NCBI RefSeq assembly: GCF_012928505.1
Contig: NZ_JABBJN010000010.1
Span: forward strand, 1 to 64,000
Direction of reading: 5' to 3'
From: Achromobacter sp. Bel
GTDB lineage: Bacteria; Pseudomonadota; Gammaproteobacteria; Burkholderiales; Burkholderiaceae_B
Length of the DNA stretch: 64,000 nucleotides
Position numbers and translations under genes: made by a program. Numbering within the stretch: position 1 is the first letter of the stretch; every line of letters starts with the position of its first letter. Below the pieces are notes generated by a model. The model made no database searches, had not been told where the DNA came from, and saw only the letters and a program-made list of their open reading frames with translations. Below are positions 50,642 to 58,937 of the stretch, one piece after another.

Positions 50642-51394
50642 TTACGAAGCGTAGCGGCCGCCGGTCACGTGCAGCAGTTCGCCCGTGATGAAGGAGGACC
50701 GTTCAGAAGCCAGGAAGGCCACGGCGTTGGCGATGTCTTCGACCGCGCCCAGGCGCGGCACCGGCTGGCGCGCCAGCGCGTTGGCGCGCAGGGTTTCATA
50801 GGTGGACAGGCCGCGCACCAGTGGCGTTTCGATCAAGCCCGGAGCGATGGCGTTGGCGGTGATGTTGAACTTGCCCTGTTCCAACGCCAGCGCGCGGGTG
50901 AAGCCGATCAGGCCAGCCTTGGCGGCCGAGTAGTTGGTCTGGCCGGGGTTGCCCCAGTGCGCGCGCGAGGCGATGTTGATGACGCGGCCCCATTTCCTTT
51001 CCATCATCGAGGGCAGGGCGGCCTTGGTGCAGTAGTAGGCGCCCTTCAGGATGGTGTCCACCACCGAATCCCAGTCTTCCACCGGCATCTTGAGCAGGTA
51101 TTTGTCGCGCGTGAAGCCGGCGTTGTTGACCAGGATGTCGATGCCGCCGAAGGCGTGCGCGGCCAGCTCGGCCATGGTCTGGACCTGTTCCGGATCGCAG
51201 ACGTCGAGCACGGCGCCGATGGCCTCATGGCCGGCCTGCTTGAGGCTGCCGACTGCCTGCTCCACCGATTCCGGGTTGATGTCGGTAATCACGATCCGGG
51301 CGCCTTCCTGCGCCAGGGCCAGCGCCGAGGCATAGCCGATGCCGCGGCCCGATCCCGTGATGACAGCGACTTTACCGGTGAGTTGCAGGTCCAT
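50642..51394 (-). CDS. FabG-like 3-hydroxyacyl-CoA dehydrogenase (SDR)
   Basis: 250 residues if started at ATG 51394 (AGGGG eight bases upstream); ATG 51400 is an alternative. The cofactor motif is TGSGRGIGYASALAL (near 13-27), with NNAG near 90. Catalytic Ser is in VINIASRAHWG and Tyr-Lys in YSAAK (near 155), with a C-terminal ITGELLHVTGGRYAS. In context it should oxidise the 3-hydroxyacyl-CoA made by the MaoC hydratase. First gene of the minus-strand operon, divergent from the Bug genes. Confidence 0.9.
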   Translation of the reverse strand: MDLQLTGKVAVITGSGRGIGYASALALAQEGARIVITDINPESVEQAVGSLKQAGHEAIGAVLDVCDPEQVQTMAELAAHAFGGIDILVNNAGFTRDKYLLKMPVEDWDSVVDTILKGAYYCTKAALPSMMERKWGRVINIASRAHWGNPGQTNYSAAKAGLIGFTRALALEQGKFNITANAIAPGLIETPLVRGLSTYETLRANALARQPVPRLGAVEDIANAVAFLASERSSFITGELLHVTGGRYAS

Positions 51395-51400
51395 CTCCAT

Positions 51401-51618
51401 TCCCCTTCTGTAGCTGGTGGATGCCCTGGCGCATGGAATCCGAAATCCGATATTTCGGGAATGGCCGGGCAGGGTTAAATTTATTCCGAGATTCCGAAGA
51501 AATATACACACCACCGGAAATATTGACAATTAATATCGGCACCTCGTTATACTGTTCGGTATGTCGGAATAAGTTGGCCCGGCATCCCCTATCTCTAAAA
51601 ACGGAAGGAGATCGACTC
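51401..51618. promoter_or_regulatory. Divergent promoter of the CoA cluster with TCCGA-type half-sites
   Basis: A 7-5-7 dyad CCGAAAT-CCGAT-ATTTCGG (51440-51458) and further half-sites ATTCCGA (51483-51489), ATTCCGAA (51491-51498), CCGGAAAT (51514-51521), TTCGG (51555-51559) and TCGGAAT (51564-51570) fill the gap. A plus-strand promoter TTGACA (51523-51528) with TATACT (51548-51553) drives the Bug gene. The repeated half-sites are likely regulator contacts. Confidence 0.55.
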
Positions 51619-52584
51619 ATGACAATGTTGAAGGGATTGTTGGCCGCGGTACTGAGCTTGGCTGCCGTGGGTGCGGCCAGCGGGGCCGACGCGTATCCGG
51701 ACAAGCCGGTGCGGGTGTACGTGGGCTTCGCGCCGGGCGGCGCGACCGACCTGCTCGCCCGCCTGTACGCCAAGAAATTGGGCGAGCGTTTCAACCAGAC
51801 ATTCATTGTCGAAAACCGCCCTGGGGCCGGCGGCAATATCGCGATCCAGGCGCTGACGCAGGCGCCGGCCGATGGCTACACCATCGCGATGGCGGCCAAC
51901 TATGTGGCGGCCAACGCCGCCATGAAGCGCAACCCCTACGACTGGGAGCGCGACCTGATGCCCATCGGCATGGTGGCGTCCACGCCCAACATCCTGGTGG
52001 TGCCGCCCGGCTCCAGCATCCAGAGCGTCGACGACCTGATCCGCAAGGCCCGCGCGCCGGGCAACAAGCTGACCTTCGCTTCGGCCGGCATGGGGTCGTC
52101 CATCCATCTGGCGGGCGAGCTGTTCAAGGTCATGGCCGGGGTCGACATGACGCACGTGCCCTACAAGGGGGTTTCTCCGGCGGAAGTGGACCTGATGTCG
52201 GGCTTGGTCGACATGATGTTCGGCAGCGTCTCCACCGCGATCCCGCTGGTGCAGTCCAAGAAGCTGAAGGCGCTGGCCGTGACCGGACGCGAACGCATGA
52301 AGGCGATGCCGGACCTGCCCACCATCGAGGAGGCCGGCCTCAAGGGCTACGACGTCGAAGCGGTGTACTTCATGGCGGCGCCCGCCAAGGTGCCGGCGCC
52401 GGTTCTGAAGAAGCTGGCCGACGCCCTTGCCGACATCAACAAGCAGCCCGACGTGCAGGAGTTCATGGACCGGATCTACGCCCGGCCCTTGACGGGCGGC
52501 CCGGAAGAGGCCCGCGCTTTCCTGAAGACCGAAGTGAAGAAGTGGCAGGGCGTGGTCGACGCCACCGGCATGAAGGTGGATTGA
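51619..52584 (+). CDS. Bug-family substrate-binding protein
   Basis: 321 residues from ATG 51619 (GGAAGGAG eight bases upstream); the open frame extends further upstream but through the promoter. The signal peptide is MLKGLLAAVLSLAAVGAASG, cleaved near SGADA. Bug landmarks are YVGFAPGGATDLLARLYAKK, VENRPGAGGNIAIQAL, HVPYKGVSPAEVDLMSGLVD and PDLPTIEEAGLKGYDVEAVY. It probably captures the cluster's carboxylate substrate in the periplasm. Followed by a second Bug gene after 83 bases. Confidence 0.92.
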   Translation: MTMLKGLLAAVLSLAAVGAASGADAYPDKPVRVYVGFAPGGATDLLARLYAKKLGERFNQTFIVENRPGAGGNIAIQALTQAPADGYTIAMAANYVAANAAMKRNPYDWERDLMPIGMVASTPNILVVPPGSSIQSVDDLIRKARAPGNKLTFASAGMGSSIHLAGELFKVMAGVDMTHVPYKGVSPAEVDLMSGLVDMMFGSVSTAIPLVQSKKLKALAVTGRERMKAMPDLPTIEEAGLKGYDVEAVYFMAAPAKVPAPVLKKLADALADINKQPDVQEFMDRIYARPLTGGPEEARAFLKTEVKKWQGVVDATGMKVD

Positions 52585-52667
52585 CGCGACGGTAACGAAT
52601 CCGTTCATCGGATCCGAGACAGCGGGCGCCACAAGCCCGCGGAACACAAAACTATCAGGAGACATAC

Positions 52668-53651
52668 ATGAACACACGCAGGCGAGTCGCGCTGGCAGTG
52701 CTGGCCGGCCTGATGACCTCATTGGCCCTGCCGCAGATGTCGCGCGCGGCGGATGGCTATCCGAACAAACCTCTGCGCCTGATCGCACCCAGTTCGCCGG
52801 GCGGGATCCTGGACATCACCAGCCGGGTGATAGGGAAGAAATTGTCCGAACGGCTGGGGCAGCCGGTGGTGGTGGAAAACATGGCGGGCGCGGCCGGCAT
52901 CCTGGGCATGCAAGGCCTGCTGCGCGCCGAGCCCGACGGCTACACGATGGTCATGGGCAGCAGCGGACCCAACGCGGTCAACTACACCCTGTACAGCAAG
53001 CTGCCCTACGCGATGTCCGACTTCGCCCCGGTGATCCGCATCATCACCATGCCGAACGCGCTGGTCGTCAACGCCAACGCGCCCGTCAAGACGTTGGCGG
53101 AATTCCGCGACTATGCCCGCAAGAAGCAGGGCAGCCTCTCCATGGCGGTCTCCATGATCGGCACGTCCGGCCACCTGGGCGGCGAGCTGCTGAAGAGCCG
53201 GCTGGATTTCACGGCGGTCACCGTGCCCTACAAAGGCGCCGCGCCGGCGACCAATGACCTGGTGGCGGGGCAGGTGGATTTCACCGTAGAGAACGTGATC
53301 ACCGTGGCGCCGCTGGTCAAGGCCGGCAGGCTGCGCGCGCTTGCGGTCACCACTCGCGAGCGCAGCCAGATCCTACCCGACGTGCCGACCCTGGCCGAGC
53401 AGGGCTATCCCGATATCGACGTTGGCGCCTGGTTGGGCGTGCTGGTCGCGGCGCGCACGCCGCCGGCCGTGGTCGCGCGCCTGAACACGGAGCTCAACGC
53501 GGTCCTGGCCGATGAAGAGGTCAGGAAGCAGCTGGCGCAGCAGGGCGGCATTCCGCTGGGCGGCACCCCGGCCGAGTTCGACCGTTTCATCCGGTCGGAG
53601 AAAGACCGTTGGGAAAAAATCATCAAGGCCGCCGGCATCAAGGCGGAATGA
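52668..53651 (+). CDS. Bug-family substrate-binding protein
   Basis: 327 residues. The signal peptide ends near SRAADG (about 27). Landmarks are LIAPSSPGGILDITSRVIGK, VENMAGAAGILGMQGLL, VTVPYKGAAPATNDLVAGQV and LPDVPTLAEQGYPDIDVGAW. It differs clearly from the Bug protein just upstream (pocket loop SSPGGILD instead of FAPGGATD), so the two probably bind different ligands. Ribosome-binding site AGGAGA upstream of the ATG. No TctA/TctB genes are visible. Confidence 0.92.
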   Translation: MNTRRRVALAVLAGLMTSLALPQMSRAADGYPNKPLRLIAPSSPGGILDITSRVIGKKLSERLGQPVVVENMAGAAGILGMQGLLRAEPDGYTMVMGSSGPNAVNYTLYSKLPYAMSDFAPVIRIITMPNALVVNANAPVKTLAEFRDYARKKQGSLSMAVSMIGTSGHLGGELLKSRLDFTAVTVPYKGAAPATNDLVAGQVDFTVENVITVAPLVKAGRLRALAVTTRERSQILPDVPTLAEQGYPDIDVGAWLGVLVAARTPPAVVARLNTELNAVLADEEVRKQLAQQGGIPLGGTPAEFDRFIRSEKDRWEKIIKAAGIKAE

Positions 53652-53702
53652 CCCGCAAGCCGGCGGCAACGCGCCGCCGGCTTGCACAGGGAGGCATGAT
53701 CC

Positions 53703-54578
53703 ATGGCAATCGATTATCAAAACCTGCGCAACTGGAAGTTCGAGGACCGCGTCGATCGCTACAGCGCGCGCGACTGCATGATCTACGCGTTGGGGCTGGG
53801 CTACGGCAGCGATCCTGCGAATGAAAGCGAACTGCGCTACGTGCATGAAGAGGAAACGGCCGTAGTGCCGACTTTCCTGGCCACCATCGGGGCGCCCAAC
53901 GGCTGGGCGGCGGATCCCGCCACCGGCATTGACTGGTTGAAGATCCTGCACGGCGAGCACCGCATGACTTTCCATGCCCCGCTGGCCCCCGCCGGCGCGG
54001 TACGCAGCCAGACCCGCGTCACGCGGGTGGTTGACAAGGGCGCCAGCAAGGGCGCGCTGGTCGTGACCGTGCGCGACATTTCGGACGCCGAGAGCGGCGT
54101 GCCGCTGGCGACCGTCGAACATGTGTCGTTCTGCCGCGCCGATGGCGGCTTTGGCCCGGGCGACGAATCGCCCGAGGCATTGCCCGCCACGCCAGCGCGC
54201 GAACCCGATCAGGTCGTGCTGCTGCCGACGCTGCCGCAACAAGCCTTGCTGTACCGCCTGAACGGCGACCTGAACCCGGTGCATGCGTTGCCGCACATGG
54301 CGCGCGCCGCCGGTTTTGACCGGCCCATCCTGCATGGCCTGTGCACCTATGGCATGGCGGCGCGCGCCCTACTGCAGGCGTGCGGGTGCATAGCGCCCCA
54401 ACGGCTTGGCGCGATCGCCGCCCGCTTTTCCGCGCCGTTTTTTCCGGGCGAGACGCTGCGCGTGGAGATCTGGCGCGACGGCGACAGCTTGCAATTTCGC
54501 GCCGTGGCCCACGAGCGCGACACGGTGGTGCTGAGCAACGGCGTCGCCAGCCTGGCGTATTGCGCAAACGAGAGGTGA
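53703..54578 (+). CDS. Double-hot-dog MaoC-type 2-enoyl-CoA hydratase
   Basis: 291 residues. The N-terminal half is the degenerate MaoC_dehydrat_N hot-dog (RDCMIYALGLGYGSDPAN, IDWLKILHGEHRMTFHAPL). The C-terminal half holds the catalytic hydratase motif NGDLNPVHALPHMARAAGFD, then PILHGLCTYGMAARALL. The organisation matches the hydratase-2 part of peroxisomal multifunctional enzyme type 2, which hydrates bulky or branched enoyl-CoAs including bile-acid intermediates. This supports a branched or polycyclic substrate. The ligase gene starts five bases after its stop. Confidence 0.88.
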   Translation: MAIDYQNLRNWKFEDRVDRYSARDCMIYALGLGYGSDPANESELRYVHEEETAVVPTFLATIGAPNGWAADPATGIDWLKILHGEHRMTFHAPLAPAGAVRSQTRVTRVVDKGASKGALVVTVRDISDAESGVPLATVEHVSFCRADGGFGPGDESPEALPATPAREPDQVVLLPTLPQQALLYRLNGDLNPVHALPHMARAAGFDRPILHGLCTYGMAARALLQACGCIAPQRLGAIAARFSAPFFPGETLRVEIWRDGDSLQFRAVAHERDTVVLSNGVASLAYCANER

Positions 54579-54583
54579 AACCC

Positions 54584-56113
54584 ATGTCTGCACTTGAAGC
54601 CCATGCCCGGGAGATGCCCGACCGCATCGCCTACCGCATGATTCCCTCCGGAACCACGGTGACCTGGCGCGAACTGGAGCTGCGCAGCCGCAAATGCGCG
54701 GCTGCCTTGCTGGACGCCGGCCTGCGGGCCGGCGACGTGATCGCGGTGTTCCTGGAAAACCACCCGCGTTTTTTTGAACTGTTGTGGGCCGCGCATCGCG
54801 TCGGCCTGTACTACACCACCATCAGCCGCCACCTGAAGCGCGAGGAAGCGCGCTACATCATCGACAACTGCGACGCGCGGGTGCTGTTCTATTCGAGCCA
54901 CACGCAGGCCGAAACGGATGCGGACAGCCTGGATGCGCGCGGCGTGTTGCGCGTCCGCATGGACGGCACGGACGCCGGCGCGATCTCTTACGAGGCGTGG
55001 ATCGGCCGCTATGCCGACGATGTGGCGCTGCCAGAAACCCCGGAAGGCACGGATTTCCTGTATTCGTCGGGCACCACCGGCCTGCCCAAGGGTATCAAGC
55101 GTCCGCTATCGGTGGCCAACCGCTATTTCCGGGTGGGGGACGCGCCCAGCAGTGCGTGGAAGGCATTCGACCGCGACACGGTCTATCTGTCGACCGCGCC
55201 GTTCTATCACGCCGCCCCGGTGCGCTGGAACATGGCGGCACTGCGCGCGGGCGGCAGCTGCGTGATGATGGAAAAATTCGACGCGGCAGCGGCCCTGGAG
55301 GCCGTCGCCACTTACGGTGTCACGCATTCGCAGTGGGTGCCGACCATGTTCATCCGCCTGCTGCGCCTGCCGCGGGAAGTGCGTGAGCGCCATGATTTGT
55401 CCACGCTGCGCTATGCCGTGCACGCGGCCGCGCCGTGCCCGGCCGACGTCAAGGAAGCCATGATCGCGTGGTGGGGCCCGATCCTGTACGAGTACTACAG
55501 CGGCACGGAACTGGTGGGGCGCACGTCGCTGGGCTCCGAGGAATGGCTGACGCATCGCGGGTCGGTCGGCCGGCCGGAGTTCGGCCAGGCTCACATCATG
55601 AGCGAGGACGGGATGAACGAACTGCCCGTGGGACAGCCTGGCGTCATCTACTTTTCCGGCGGCGGTTCCTTTGAATACCACAAGGATCCGGACAAGACGC
55701 GCGGCGCCTACAACGCGCGCGGCTGGGCCACCTACGGCGATATCGGCTACCTGGACCAGGATGGCTATCTGTATCTGACCGACCGCCTGTCCAACATGAT
55801 CGTGTCGGGCGGGGTCAACATCTATCCGCAAGAAGCGGAGAACCTGCTCAGTACGCATCCCGCGGTGGCCGACGTGGCGGTGGTGGGCGTGCCGAACGAG
55901 GAGTTCGGCGAGGAGGTGAAGGCGGTCGTGCAATTGCGCGATCCCGCCGCCGCCAGCCCCGAGCTGGCGCAGCAACTGATCGCCTATTGCCGTGACCGGA
56001 TCTCGCCCATCAAGTGCCCCAAGAGCGTGGATTTTTCTGGCGACATGCCGCGCACCGAGACCGGCAAGCTGCTCAAGCGCCTGGTCAAACAGCGCTACTG
56101 GCCGCAAGCGTAG
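54584..56113 (+). CDS. AMP-forming acyl-CoA ligase
   Basis: 509 residues from ATG 54584; the longer open frame upstream merely shadows the hydratase gene. ANL-superfamily motifs: A3 YSSGTTGLPKG (near 160), A5 YEYYSGTELVG, A7 ATYGDIGYLDQDGYLYLTDR, A8 NMIVSGGVNIYPQE and A10 PRTETGKLLKRL with the catalytic Lys. It resembles long-chain or steroid-acid CoA ligases (FadD3/FadD19-like) more than acetyl-CoA synthetase. It should load the cluster's free acid onto CoA. Third in the run Bug-Bug-hydratase-ligase-ACAD-thiolase-DUF35. Confidence 0.9.
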   Translation: MSALEAHAREMPDRIAYRMIPSGTTVTWRELELRSRKCAAALLDAGLRAGDVIAVFLENHPRFFELLWAAHRVGLYYTTISRHLKREEARYIIDNCDARVLFYSSHTQAETDADSLDARGVLRVRMDGTDAGAISYEAWIGRYADDVALPETPEGTDFLYSSGTTGLPKGIKRPLSVANRYFRVGDAPSSAWKAFDRDTVYLSTAPFYHAAPVRWNMAALRAGGSCVMMEKFDAAAALEAVATYGVTHSQWVPTMFIRLLRLPREVRERHDLSTLRYAVHAAAPCPADVKEAMIAWWGPILYEYYSGTELVGRTSLGSEEWLTHRGSVGRPEFGQAHIMSEDGMNELPVGQPGVIYFSGGGSFEYHKDPDKTRGAYNARGWATYGDIGYLDQDGYLYLTDRLSNMIVSGGVNIYPQEAENLLSTHPAVADVAVVGVPNEEFGEEVKAVVQLRDPAAASPELAQQLIAYCRDRISPIKCPKSVDFSGDMPRTETGKLLKRLVKQRYWPQA

Positions 56114-56143
56114 GCGGCCCACCATGACAGATCAGGAGACGGC

Positions 56144-57283
56144 ATGAACCAGCAGCGCAGACTTTTTTCTGCGGACCATGAACTGTTCCGCGACACCGTG
56201 GCGCGTTTTATCGCGGACGAGATCACGCCGCACCACTACCAATGGGAACAGGACGGCCTGGTGCCGCGCGATCTGTGGCGCCGGGCCGGCGCGGCTGGCA
56301 TCCTGCTACCCAGCACCCCCGAGGAATACGGCGGGGGCGGCGGAGATTTCCTGCACACCATCATCGTGGTGGAAGAGATCGCCCGCGCGCTGGCCACCGG
56401 GGTCACCGGCTTCACCACCCATTCCGACATCGTGGCGCCCTATCTGCTGAACTTCGGCACCGAGCGCCAGAAGCAACGCGACCTGCCCGGCATGGCACGA
56501 GGCGACATCGTTGCATCCATTGCGATGACCGAGCCGGGGGCGGGCAGCGACGTCAAGGCCATACGCACCACGGCGGTCAAGGCGCAGGGCGGCTACGTCA
56601 TCAACGGCCAGAAGACGTTCATTACCAATGGCTTTCACGCCGACCGCGTGCTGGTGGTGGCCAAGACGGACCCCGGCGCCGGCGCGCGTGGCATCAGCCT
56701 GTTCTGGGCCGATACCGCGACCAACGGATTCACGCGGGGACGGCTGCTGGACAAGGTCGGTCAGAAGGCGCAGGACACGGCCGAGCTGTTCTTCCAGGAT
56801 ATGTTCGTGCCGGACGAGGACATGCTGGGCGAGCCGGGGCAGGGCTTCGGCTATCTGATGAAGGAACTGGTGCGCGAACGCCTGATGATCGCGGTGCGCT
56901 GCGCCATGGCGCTGGAGAGCGCGCTGCAATGGACTGTCGACTACACCAAGCAACGGCGCGCCTTCGACAAGGCCCTGATCGACAACCAGTACATCCGGTT
57001 CAAGCTGGCCGATATCAAGACCCTGGCCGCCGCCACCCGTGCCTTCGTCGACGGCTGCGTGCAGCAATACCTGGACGGCGAACTCGACGCCGGGGGGGCG
57101 GCCATGGCCAAGCTGTGGGCGTCCGAAGCCACCAGCGCGATCGATGATCTGCTGCAGTTCCACGGGGGCTACGGCTACATGCGCGAATACCCCATTGCCC
57201 GCGCCTACACCGACGTGCGACCCAACCGGATCTACGGGGGCGCCTCGGAAGTCATGCGCGAACTGATCGCCCGCACGCTTTGA
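56144..57283 (+). CDS. LCAD-like acyl-CoA dehydrogenase
   Basis: 379 residues. FAD-loop motifs are IVASIAMTEPGAGSDVKAIR and YVINGQKTFITNGFHADRVL. The C-terminal end reads IYGGASEVMRELIARTL, lacking the usual EGT glutamate, as in long-chain and isovaleryl-type ACADs. Those enzymes place the base on another helix; the corresponding stretch here is ELVRERLMIAVRCAMALESA, with Glu available. This suggests a long or branched substrate. The thiolase-fold gene follows after 37 bases. Complements the EGT-type dehydrogenase on the opposite strand. Confidence 0.9.
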   Translation: MNQQRRLFSADHELFRDTVARFIADEITPHHYQWEQDGLVPRDLWRRAGAAGILLPSTPEEYGGGGGDFLHTIIVVEEIARALATGVTGFTTHSDIVAPYLLNFGTERQKQRDLPGMARGDIVASIAMTEPGAGSDVKAIRTTAVKAQGGYVINGQKTFITNGFHADRVLVVAKTDPGAGARGISLFWADTATNGFTRGRLLDKVGQKAQDTAELFFQDMFVPDEDMLGEPGQGFGYLMKELVRERLMIAVRCAMALESALQWTVDYTKQRRAFDKALIDNQYIRFKLADIKTLAAATRAFVDGCVQQYLDGELDAGGAAMAKLWASEATSAIDDLLQFHGGYGYMREYPIARAYTDVRPNRIYGGASEVMRELIARTL

Positions 57284-57320
57284 ACGCTCTTCTTCGACTT
57301 CGACTGGAACAGATCCCAAC

Positions 57321-58478
57321 ATGACCAAGCATCTTTCGAAATCGGTCGCCATTGTCGGCGCCGCCGAATCCGACCTGGGGAAAGTCCCCGGCATGACCTC
57401 GCTGGACCTGCAGGCGCAGGCGGCCGCCCGCGCCCTGCGCGATGCCGGGCTGACGCTGCAGGACGTCGACGGCGTGTTCGCACACGTGGACGACAAGTTC
57501 GCCGGCCTGCATCTGGCGGAATACCTGGGCATACGGCCGCGCTACGTCGATTCGACCAGCGTGGGCGGCATGTCCAGCGTCATGCACATCCGCCACGCCA
57601 TGGCGGCCATCGAGGCCGGCATGTGCGAGGTGGCGCTGGTGGCCTACGGCAGCACCCAGCTGTCGGACGGCACGCGCAAGGTGGGCGGCACGCCCGAAGA
57701 CATGCGCATGCCGCGCGGCCAGTTCATCACGCCCTATGGGCAATTGAGCCCCATCGGCTATTACGCGATGGTGGCGCAGCTGCACATGCAGCGCTACGGC
57801 ACCACCCCCAAGGACCTGGCCGAAGTGGCGGTGGCGGCGCGCAAGTGGGCGCAGCTCAACCCCAAGGCCTACCGCCGCGAGGACACCTCGATCGAGGAAG
57901 TCATGGCTTCCAAAATGATCGCCGACCCCTTGCGCCAGCGCGACTGCTGCCTTGTGACCGATGCCGGCGGCGCCGTCATCGTCACGTCCGCCGCCCGCGC
58001 CCGCACGCTCAAGCGGCCGCCGGTCTACGTGATGGGTATTGCCGAATCCTTCTCGCACCACTACACGCCCTTCAATACGGTGGACTGGTTGGACACCGAT
58101 GTGGCGCAGACGGCGGATGCCGCGCTGGCCATGGCCGGCGTCACGCGCGCGGACATCGACGTGGTGCAGATCTACGACCACTTCACCATCGGCGTGATCC
58201 AGTCGCTGGAGGAGCTGGGATTCTGCAAGCGCGGGGAGGGCGGCGCCTTCGTGGCGGATGGGCGTCTGGCTCCCGGAGGCGACTTCCCCATCAATACCTC
58301 CGGCGGCGGTCTGTCCTACAACCATCCGGGCCAGTTCGGCATGCTGCTGCTGCTCGAGGCCGTGCATCAACTGCGCAAGGAATGCGGCGAGCGCCAACTG
58401 CCCAAGGCTGAACTGGCCCTGGTGCATGCGCCCGGCCTGGTTTTTTCCTGCAACACCACCCTGATACTCGGAGTCTGA
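57321..58478 (+). CDS. Thiolase-fold protein lacking the nucleophilic Cys (candidate Ltp2-type aldolase)
   Basis: 385 residues, related to the SCP-x/lipid-transfer thiolases. The position of the acylated active-site cysteine reads STSVGGMSS (78-86), with Ser/Gly/Met and no Cys. The C-terminal half keeps NTSGGGLSYNHPGQFGM with the conserved His and a Cys at 377 in FSCNTTLIL. Loss of the nucleophile together with an adjacent DUF35 gene (two bases downstream) is the pattern of Ltp2-ChsH2/DUF35 retro-aldolases in steroid side-chain degradation. Such enzymes cleave a 3-hydroxy-acyl-CoA to a ketone or aldehyde plus a shorter acyl-CoA. Aldolase function here is inference from that pattern. Confidence 0.85.
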   Translation: MTKHLSKSVAIVGAAESDLGKVPGMTSLDLQAQAAARALRDAGLTLQDVDGVFAHVDDKFAGLHLAEYLGIRPRYVDSTSVGGMSSVMHIRHAMAAIEAGMCEVALVAYGSTQLSDGTRKVGGTPEDMRMPRGQFITPYGQLSPIGYYAMVAQLHMQRYGTTPKDLAEVAVAARKWAQLNPKAYRREDTSIEEVMASKMIADPLRQRDCCLVTDAGGAVIVTSAARARTLKRPPVYVMGIAESFSHHYTPFNTVDWLDTDVAQTADAALAMAGVTRADIDVVQIYDHFTIGVIQSLEELGFCKRGEGGAFVADGRLAPGGDFPINTSGGGLSYNHPGQFGMLLLLEAVHQLRKECGERQLPKAELALVHAPGLVFSCNTTLILGV

Positions 58479-58480
58479 CC

Positions 58481-58891
58481 ATGGACCAAGCCCAACGCCC
58501 GCTGCCGCAACCGACCCGGATCACCCAGCCCTACTGGGATGCGGCGAAGGACCACCGCCTGGTCGTCCAGCAATGCGGCTGCTGCAAAACGCGGCAGTTC
58601 TATCCGCGTGAATTCTGCACGGCCTGCCTGTCGGACCGCATCGAGTGGATCGAGTCCGCCGGCCGGGGGACCGTCTACACCTACACCATCAACCGGCGCC
58701 CGAGCAACGCGGCCTTGAGCGAGAAGGTGCCATATGTCGTCGCCATGATCGACCTGGACGAAGGCGTGCGCATGATGGCCAACATTGTGGATTGTTCAGA
58801 CGAAGCGATCAGGATAGGCGCCCGGGTGCGAGTGTGCTTTGAGCAGGTCTCCCCCGAGATCACATTGCCGCAGTTCAGATTGGAGGCCTAG
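58481..58891 (+). CDS. DUF35 zinc-ribbon/OB-fold protein, thiolase partner
   Basis: 136 residues. The N-terminal helix precedes a rubredoxin-like zinc ribbon, QQCGCCKTRQFYPREFCTAC (near 30-49). The C-terminal OB-fold (GTVYTYTINRRPSNAALSEK, VPYVVAMIDLDEGVRMMANI) matches OB_aCoA_assoc/DUF35. Such proteins bind CoA thioesters and form an obligate complex with thiolase-fold aldolases or hydratases. The start is two bases after the thiolase stop, so the two are co-translated. Last gene of the plus-strand operon; convergent with the GntR gene after 46 bases. Confidence 0.9.
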   Translation: MDQAQRPLPQPTRITQPYWDAAKDHRLVVQQCGCCKTRQFYPREFCTACLSDRIEWIESAGRGTVYTYTINRRPSNAALSEKVPYVVAMIDLDEGVRMMANIVDCSDEAIRIGARVRVCFEQVSPEITLPQFRLEA

Positions 58892-58937
58892 TGTCCGTGG
58901 CCGTCGCCCTTTTCTTTCAAGCGAATCGGGGCGGACG

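Noticed and set aside
51523-51560. Resemblance of the Bug promoter to the synthetic tac promoter (shared TTGACAATTAAT)
   Set aside because: The match stops after the -35 region and the surroundings are genomic half-site repeats; it is a natural -35 element, not vector sequence.
54341-54583. N-terminal extension of the AMP-forming ligase
   Set aside because: This stretch is Arg-rich shadow of the hydratase gene; the ligase family sequence begins at ATG 54584.
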